Source: Spirochaetaceae bacterium (GTDB taxonomy: Bacteria > Spirochaetota > Spirochaetia > B11-G9). From it: DNA of 10,470 bases. The translations under genes were made by a program, and so were the position numbers. Below the pieces are notes generated by a model that did not search any database, had not been told where the DNA came from, and was given only the letters and a program-made list of their open reading frames with translations. Shown one piece after another: positions 6,983 to 10,470 of the stretch. Location: contig DAOVSY010000077.1 in the NCBI GenBank assembly GCA_030633365.1, positions 1 through 10,470 of the forward strand, in the 5' to 3' direction. Every line of letters begins with the position of its first letter. The first letter of the stretch is position 1.

Positions 6983-7040
6983 TTAAAGTATTAGAACTGT
7001 TACCCAAATCTTCAAAAAAGGTGTATTTTTTTTACTCTCA

Positions 7041-7049
7041 TGTTACAAT
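7041..7049 (+). promoter_or_regulatory. Possible extended -10 promoter of pepD
   Basis: TGTTACAAT fits the extended -10 pattern TGnTATAAT with one mismatch. No convincing -35 is present. Initiation near 7056 would give a leader of about 25 nt containing GGGAG (7067-7071), 9 nt before the pepD ATG. Confidence 0.35.
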
Positions 7050-7080
7050 TGCTTAAATAATTCCCCGGGAGAACTATGCT

Positions 7081-8532
7081 ATGACAAAAGAAGAACTAAC
7101 AACTATGAAACCATCAGTAGTATGGAATCAGTTTTATGAAATATCACAAATACCACGATGCTCAACAAAAGAGGGGAAAATTCTATCCTACCTTAAAGAT
7201 TTCTGTAAAAAGAATAATCTTACTTACAAGCAGGATAAAATACTGAATATTTGTATTAAAAAACCGGCAACAGCTGGTATGGGAAATTTACCGGGAGTTG
7301 TTCTACAGGGACATGTAGATATGGTTTGTGAAAAAAATGCAGGAACTGAGCATGATTTTACTGTTGATCCAATCAAACTGTTAGTAAAAGACGGTTGGGT
7401 GACAGCAGATGGTACAACCCTTGGAGCTGATAATGGAATTGCTTTAGCAATGGCTCTGGCAATTATGGAATCCAAAACTATTGAACACGGTCCTCTGGAA
7501 GCTTTGTTTACTATAGATGAAGAATCAGCCCTAACAGGAGCTTTGGCACTGGATCCCTCTATAATCGATGGAACTATACTTTTTAACATTGATTCAGAAG
7601 AAGAGGGAAGTTTTTGCATTGGTTGTGCGGGTGGTGTGACAACAATTGGAAATATGGCTATAGAAGAGGAGACTTCTCCAAAAGGACATAATTTCTATGA
7701 GCTGCAGGTAACAGGTTTCAAAGGCGGTCATTCCGGAGCAGAAATTCATGAGGAGAGAGGAAATGCTGTTTCTGTGGCGGCAAGAATTCTTCGTGATATA
7801 AGTTTAAAAACAGAAGTACATATTCACAATATAAATGGTGGGGGAAAACATAACGCCATTCCCAGAGAGACTTTTATCTCCTTTACCACAGCTGATCCTG
7901 AAGCCATTGTAGATACAATTTCTGAATATAGCAAAATCCTCAAAAACGAGATAGGCGATCTTGAAACAAATATGAGTGTAAAGGTTGTAGAGGAAAATGA
8001 AGTTCCAAATAAGGTCTTTACCAGGGATTTTTCAAACAGACTCCTTGGAATTCTTTTTTCAATGCCTCATGGGGTTATTAAAATGAGTAGAAAAGTTCCA
8101 GGTTTAGTAGAGACATCAACAAACCTTGCTTCCGTAGTTCTTAAAGATGAAAATATCAAAATTGAAACCAGTCAGCGTTCTTCTATAATGTCAGAAAATG
8201 ATGAAATAGCAGATAAGGTTGGGGCAATAATGGAAGCAGGAGGAGCAAAGGTTCATTTTGAAAGCAGATACCCTTCCTGGGAGCCGGATCCGGACAGTAA
8301 TATTCTTAAACTTTTCAAGGATGTTTATAAAAGAGAAGAAGGAAAAGAAGCCGAAGTAAAAGCTATTCATGCAGGTTTGGAATGCGGTGTAATAGGGGAT
8401 AAGCTGGAAAATATGGAAATGATTTCCTTTGGTCCGGATATGGAGGATGTTCATACACCAGATGAACGGCTGAAGATCTCTTCTGTAGCTGCTGTTTGGG
8501 AGTTTTTATTGAAGATACTCAAAGAGGTTTAG
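7081..8532 (+). CDS. pepD: Aminoacyl-histidine dipeptidase PepD (M20 family)
   Basis: This cytosolic di-zinc peptidase hydrolyses Xaa-His and other dipeptides, including carnosine-like substrates. The 483-residue length equals that of E. coli PepD, and similarity runs end to end, for example KPATAGM, TTLGADNGI, HGPLEALFTIDEES, GGHSGAEIH and IHAGLECG. Expected active-site residues are visible: H78 and D80 in QGHVDMV, bridging D117 in GADNG, general base and ligand E147/E148 in DEES, D171 in NIDSEEEG, and H430 in HAGLECG. The lid/dimerisation domain lies between about residues 205 and 390. GGGAG-like GGGAG at 7067-7071 precedes the ATG by 9 nt; a nearby ATG at 7076 opens only a two-codon frame and is ignored. 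It is the first gene of a likely three-gene unit with the small gene and methyltransferase downstream. Confidence 0.96.
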   Translation: MTKEELTTMKPSVVWNQFYEISQIPRCSTKEGKILSYLKDFCKKNNLTYKQDKILNICIKKPATAGMGNLPGVVLQGHVDMVCEKNAGTEHDFTVDPIKLLVKDGWVTADGTTLGADNGIALAMALAIMESKTIEHGPLEALFTIDEESALTGALALDPSIIDGTILFNIDSEEEGSFCIGCAGGVTTIGNMAIEEETSPKGHNFYELQVTGFKGGHSGAEIHEERGNAVSVAARILRDISLKTEVHIHNINGGGKHNAIPRETFISFTTADPEAIVDTISEYSKILKNEIGDLETNMSVKVVEENEVPNKVFTRDFSNRLLGILFSMPHGVIKMSRKVPGLVETSTNLASVVLKDENIKIETSQRSSIMSENDEIADKVGAIMEAGGAKVHFESRYPSWEPDPDSNILKLFKDVYKREEGKEAEVKAIHAGLECGVIGDKLENMEMISFGPDMEDVHTPDERLKISSVAAVWEFLLKILKEV

Positions 8533-8660
8533 TGGCTGATGTGTTTAAAAATTTAGGTGATAAACTGACAGAAAAAATTGGAGAGATTGGGGACTCTATT
8601 AAAGATTCTCAACAACTTGCTTCATATTTTGGAGTGCCAATCCGGGATGGGAATTATTAA
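8532..8660 (+). CDS. Small hypothetical protein, 42 residues (GTG start)
   Basis: An open frame begins with GTG sharing one base with the pepD stop (TAGTG) and ends inside the methyltransferase start region. The peptide opens VADVFKNLGDKLTEK and ends VPIRDGNY. It is hydrophilic, with a probable amphipathic helix over about residues 4-32 (F, L, I spaced among K, E, D) and no signal or membrane segment. AGAGG (8523-8527) lies 4 nt before the GTG; a second in-frame GTG at 8541 is an alternative. Base use resembles neighbouring genes, while the competing frame gives a leucine-rich, unlikely sequence. The first half recalls the helical leader of small zinc-ribbon proteins, but no cysteines follow, so it may be a truncated remnant. 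The function is unknown to me. Confidence 0.5.
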   Translation: MADVFKNLGDKLTEKIGEIGDSIKDSQQLASYFGVPIRDGNY

Positions 8661-9318
8661 TAATTCTGTTAATTGTCCTTTGTGTACAAATACTCAGGGA
8701 AGCAGTTATTTTTACAGTGATAATAAACGGGACTATTACAGATGTTCTAACTGTAATCTTATTCATGTTCCTCCTTTTCAATATATATCCAGAGAAAATG
8801 AGTTGGCTGAGTATGATAAACATCAGAATTCACAATCAGATCCAGGATATCGTAAATTCCTTAGCCGATTGTTTAATCCTCTTAGTTCAAAATTAAGTCC
8901 TGAAAGTTTCGGTCTGGACTTTGGTTCCGGCCCCGGACCAACTCTTTCCGTTATGTTTGAAGAAGAAGGTCATAAAATGAACATATATGATCCTTATTAT
9001 GCTCCGGACAAAATAGTATTAAATGAACAGTACGATTTTATAACTGCCAGTGAAGTAGTAGAACATCTTCATAACCCTGCTTCCGGTTTTGATCTTTTAT
9101 GGACCCTCCTAAAGCCAGGAGGCTGGCTTGGCATAATGACTAAACTGGCGCTGGATAAAGAAGCATTTTCAAAATGGCATTATAAAAATGACCCCACACA
9201 TGTTTGTTTTTTTTCAAAGGAAACAATGTTGTGGCTGGCTGAAAAATGGAAGGCTGAAATTATATTTATTGGAAAGGATGTCGTTCTCTTTAAAAAACCT
9301 CAATCTAAATCATTATGA
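8647..9318 (+). CDS. Class I SAM-dependent methyltransferase with N-terminal zinc ribbon
   Basis: The 223-residue protein has an N-terminal four-cysteine zinc ribbon (C10-P-L-C13 and C33-S-N-C36) followed by a Rossmann methyltransferase domain (Methyltransf_23-like). Motif I is LDFGSGPG (D91-G97). The acidic end of strand 2 is D115 in IYDPYY. The post-motif segment is YDFITASEVVEHLHNP (residues 129-144), then LLKPGGWLGIMT. The family transfers methyl from S-adenosylmethionine; the substrate is not evident. I start at ATG 8647, with GGAG at 8631-8634 about 12 nt upstream, because it places the cysteines normally. Extending to TTG 8578 would add a leucine-rich tail in competition with the 42-codon gene. 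It overlaps that gene by 14 nt and is probably co-transcribed with pepD. No terminator is visible after it. Confidence 0.88.
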   Translation: MGIINNSVNCPLCTNTQGSSYFYSDNKRDYYRCSNCNLIHVPPFQYISRENELAEYDKHQNSQSDPGYRKFLSRLFNPLSSKLSPESFGLDFGSGPGPTLSVMFEEEGHKMNIYDPYYAPDKIVLNEQYDFITASEVVEHLHNPASGFDLLWTLLKPGGWLGIMTKLALDKEAFSKWHYKNDPTHVCFFSKETMLWLAEKWKAEIIFIGKDVVLFKKPQSKSL

Positions 9319-9321
9319 TTA

Positions 9322-9350
9322 TTGACATCAGTAACCTGTAGAGTTACATT
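9322..9350 (+). promoter_or_regulatory. Promoter of higBA
   Basis: A perfect -35 TTGACA (9322-9327), a 17-nt spacer and TACATT (9345-9350, four of six) begin 3 nt after the methyltransferase stop. The predicted start falls at about 9357-9358, on the A of the higB ATG, which would give a leaderless message; no Shine-Dalgarno precedes higB. Confidence 0.6.
9331..9347. promoter_or_regulatory. Palindrome in the higBA promoter spacer, likely HigA operator
   Basis: GTAAC and GTTAC form 5-bp arms around 7 nt, lying between and overlapping the -35/-10 region. HigA-type antitoxins, alone or with HigB, bind palindromes in their own promoter; assigning this site to HigA is inference. Confidence 0.45.
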
Positions 9351-9360
9351 ATGTATAATG
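9347..9360. promoter_or_regulatory. Second palindrome at the higB start codon
   Basis: CATTATGTATAATG has 6-bp arms (CATTAT/ATAATG) around GT. It covers the end of the -10 box, the predicted transcription start and the higB ATG. It is a candidate second operator for the toxin-antitoxin complex. Confidence 0.45.
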
Positions 9361-9636
9361 ATAAAAACATTCAAGCATAAAGGATTAGAAGAATTTTTCT
9401 ATACTGGTAGTAAAAAGGGAATTAGACCGGAGCATGCGACTAGGCTTGAGAGAATTTTAGATAGATTAAATGCCGCAAGTGAAATAAAAGATATGAACTA
9501 CCCTGGATCTTTCTTTCATCCGTTGAAGGGAAATAAAAATGAGCAATATGCTGTTACTGTATCAGGTAATTGGAGAGTATTTTTTAAATTTACTAATGGA
9601 GATGCATTCATCGTTAATTATGATGATTATCATTAA
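9358..9636 (+). CDS. higB: HigB-type toxin (RelE superfamily mRNA interferase)
   Basis: This 92-residue toxin is of the HigB/RelE fold and cuts mRNA on the ribosome when its antitoxin is lost. It opens MIKTFKHKGLEEFF and keeps the family motifs HPLKG (54-58), GNWRV (70-74) and the C-terminal NYDDYH. H54, R73, D90, Y91 and H92 sit at the positions described as catalytic in Proteus HigB, which supports the start at 9358; the in-frame ATG at 9322 would add 12 residues encoded by promoter DNA. The toxin gene comes first, as is typical for higBA. The antitoxin follows after 12 nt. All key residues are present, so it is probably active. Confidence 0.93.
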   Translation: MIKTFKHKGLEEFFYTGSKKGIRPEHATRLERILDRLNAASEIKDMNYPGSFFHPLKGNKNEQYAVTVSGNWRVFFKFTNGDAFIVNYDDYH

Positions 9637-9648
9637 TGGAGCAAAGCA

Positions 9649-10026
9649 ATGAGAAGTATAGAAAGGAAACCAACACATCCCGGTGACATTATCAAAGAGG
9701 ATTATTTAAAGCCATTATTTATTACAATAAAGGATATGGCTAAAACTCTTGGGATTTCCAGGAAAACATTATCAAAAATAATTAACGAAAGGGGCTCTGT
9801 TACTCCTGATATGGCATTGCGTCTATCCCGTGCTTTTGATACAACTCCTTTACTTTGGTTAAATTTACAAAGGAATTATGATCTGTGGTCAGCTGAAGAA
9901 GCTTCAAAAGAATGGGAAAATGTGCAACCTGTTATCAAGCTTAACGGTAATGCTCCTACTTCTTACTCTCCTTCCGGAAAAACTTATTCAGTTCTTATGG
10001 AGAAAGAGGAATATTATAAGCATTAG
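9649..10026 (+). CDS. higA: HigA-type antitoxin (XRE-family HTH)
   Basis: The 125-residue antitoxin neutralises HigB and represses the shared promoter. The N-terminus has the HigA signature PTHPGDIIKEDYLKPL (residues 9-24). A helix-turn-helix follows (about 27-63) with recognition segment LGISRKTLSKIINERGSV, then TPLLWLNLQRNYDLW, characteristic of the VapI/HigA group. The C-terminal part (about 85-125, ending KEEYYKH) is somewhat longer than in minimal HigA proteins of about 100 residues and matches no domain I know. GGAG (9638-9641) lies 7 nt before the ATG, so, unlike the toxin, the antitoxin has a good ribosome site; this would keep antitoxin in excess. Confidence 0.93.
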   Translation: MRSIERKPTHPGDIIKEDYLKPLFITIKDMAKTLGISRKTLSKIINERGSVTPDMALRLSRAFDTTPLLWLNLQRNYDLWSAEEASKEWENVQPVIKLNGNAPTSYSPSGKTYSVLMEKEEYYKH

Positions 10027-10062
10027 AAGTAGATCCTAACCAATTTAATTTTTAGGTAGTAA

Positions 10063-10071
10063 TGATATAAT
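10063..10071 (+). promoter_or_regulatory. Extended -10 promoter of the patatin-like gene
   Basis: TGATATAAT is a perfect extended -10 element (TGnTATAAT). No clear -35 is seen. The ATG begins 7 nt after the box, so transcription should start at or next to the start codon. The 10027-10062 stretch has only a weak CCTAA/TTAGG pairing and no convincing terminator. Confidence 0.55.
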
Positions 10072-10077
10072 AAAGCA

Positions 10078-10470
10078 ATGAAAAGAAAATTAGTAATTCT
10101 ACAATTATCTGTTTTTATGATTTTTATTTTTCCGGGGAATATTGTTGCTCAGTCCCAGGAAGATATTACCCCGATAGAAAACATTAAAATTGGCCTTGCT
10201 TTAAGTGGTGGGGGTGCTCTGGGTATTGCCCATATTGGAGTTCTTAAAGCCTTTGAAGAAGAAGGTATACCCATTGATATAATTGCCGGCACAAGTATGG
10301 GAAGTATAGTTGGTGGTTTGTATGCTTCGGGTTATTCAAGTACTGATCAGCGTAGAATAGTTCAGGAAATTGACTGGGTAAATATATTTAATGCTAAACC
10401 CCAGTTTGATATGGAACTAATTGGCAGCAGGTATGGTGTTTTTGAACCCCTTCTACGTCTTAGATTTGAA
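10078..10470 (+). CDS. Secreted patatin-like phospholipase (5' part, continues beyond window)
   Basis: The first 131 residues of a patatin-family serine hydrolase are visible. A Sec signal peptide ([18 protein letters not shown], likely cleavage after VA at residue 24) precedes the catalytic domain. Family motifs are the oxyanion loop SGGGALG (residues 43-49) and the nucleophile elbow GTSMG with S73; the catalytic Asp (DG-A/G motif) lies outside. Exported patatin proteins of this kind are often about 700 residues with POTRA and BamA-like barrel domains behind the lipase, as in PlpD; whether this one has them cannot be seen. It probably acts on phospholipids in the periplasm or at the surface. 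No Shine-Dalgarno precedes the ATG, consistent with a leaderless message from the extended -10 box. Confidence 0.9.
   Translation, partial: MKRKLVILQLSVFMIFIFPGNIVAQSQEDITPIENIKIGLALSGGGALGIAHIGVLKAFEEEGIPIDIIAGTSMGSIVGGLYASGYSSTDQRRIVQEIDWVNIFNAKPQFDMELIGSRYGVFEPLLRLRFE

Noticed and set aside
6360..6985. CRISPR-like array
   Set aside because: The repeats are few, palindromic, variably spaced and in both orientations, with no regular spacers and no cas genes.
8578..8646. Upstream TTG extension of the methyltransferase
   Set aside because: The added 23 residues are leucine-rich and unlike the family, the frame competes with a more plausible 42-codon gene, and the ATG at 8647 gives a normal zinc-ribbon start.
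9322..9357. In-frame upstream ATG of higB
   Set aside because: The start read here is within promoter DNA (the TTGACA box), and the 92-residue form aligns residue for residue with the known catalytic positions of HigB.
10035..10056. CCTAA/TTAGG pairing after higA as a terminator
   Set aside because: Only five mostly weak base pairs with a 12-nt loop and no adjacent T-run; not convincing.

Overview
The window is AT-rich chromosomal DNA, roughly one third G+C by eye. The coding style, the operon order outer-membrane channel, hairpin-less lipoprotein adaptor, RND pump (the order of the Borrelia Bes system), and a secreted patatin-like protein suggest a free-living or host-associated spirochaete. 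That assignment is an inference; no rRNA or other phylogenetic marker is present.

Left part (1 to about 6330, minus strand): one compact efflux operon read right to left. It starts with an unusual 406-residue regulator carrying two complete TetR-type DNA-binding domains, followed by a TolC-family outer-membrane protein, a short lipoprotein membrane-fusion protein and an RND inner-membrane pump that runs off the left edge. Gene junctions are 4-nt and 8-nt overlaps and an 11-nt gap, so the three pump components and their regulator should be co-transcribed and co-translated. A sigma70-like promoter and a 20-bp TetR-type operator sit just upstream, which implies autorepression. The regulator contains an 8-C homopolymer; a one-base slip in either direction would truncate it within a dozen codons, so the operon may be phase-variable.

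Middle part (about 6360 to 6985): a small GIY-YIG nuclease gene bracketed by inverted copies of a compound palindromic repeat. Each side carries a 10-mer (CCTCGATACA) and a 16-mer (CACTCGGTAACCGGTG), exact and in opposite orientation. The left copy can fold into a four-armed junction with no unpaired base at the branch point. SLX1-like GIY-YIG enzymes cut branched DNA, so this looks like a nuclease packaged with its own substrate, possibly a mobile or formerly mobile unit. It is the most interesting part of the window.

Right part (7081 to 10470, plus strand): pepD (M20 aminoacyl-histidine dipeptidase); a 42-codon small gene beginning with GTG on the pepD stop codon; a zinc-ribbon SAM-dependent methyltransferase overlapping that small gene; a HigB-HigA toxin-antitoxin pair with its own promoter and two palindromes; and the start of a secreted patatin-like phospholipase. 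The first three appear to form one transcription unit. The higBA and patatin promoters place the predicted transcription start almost at the start codon, suggesting leaderless mRNAs.
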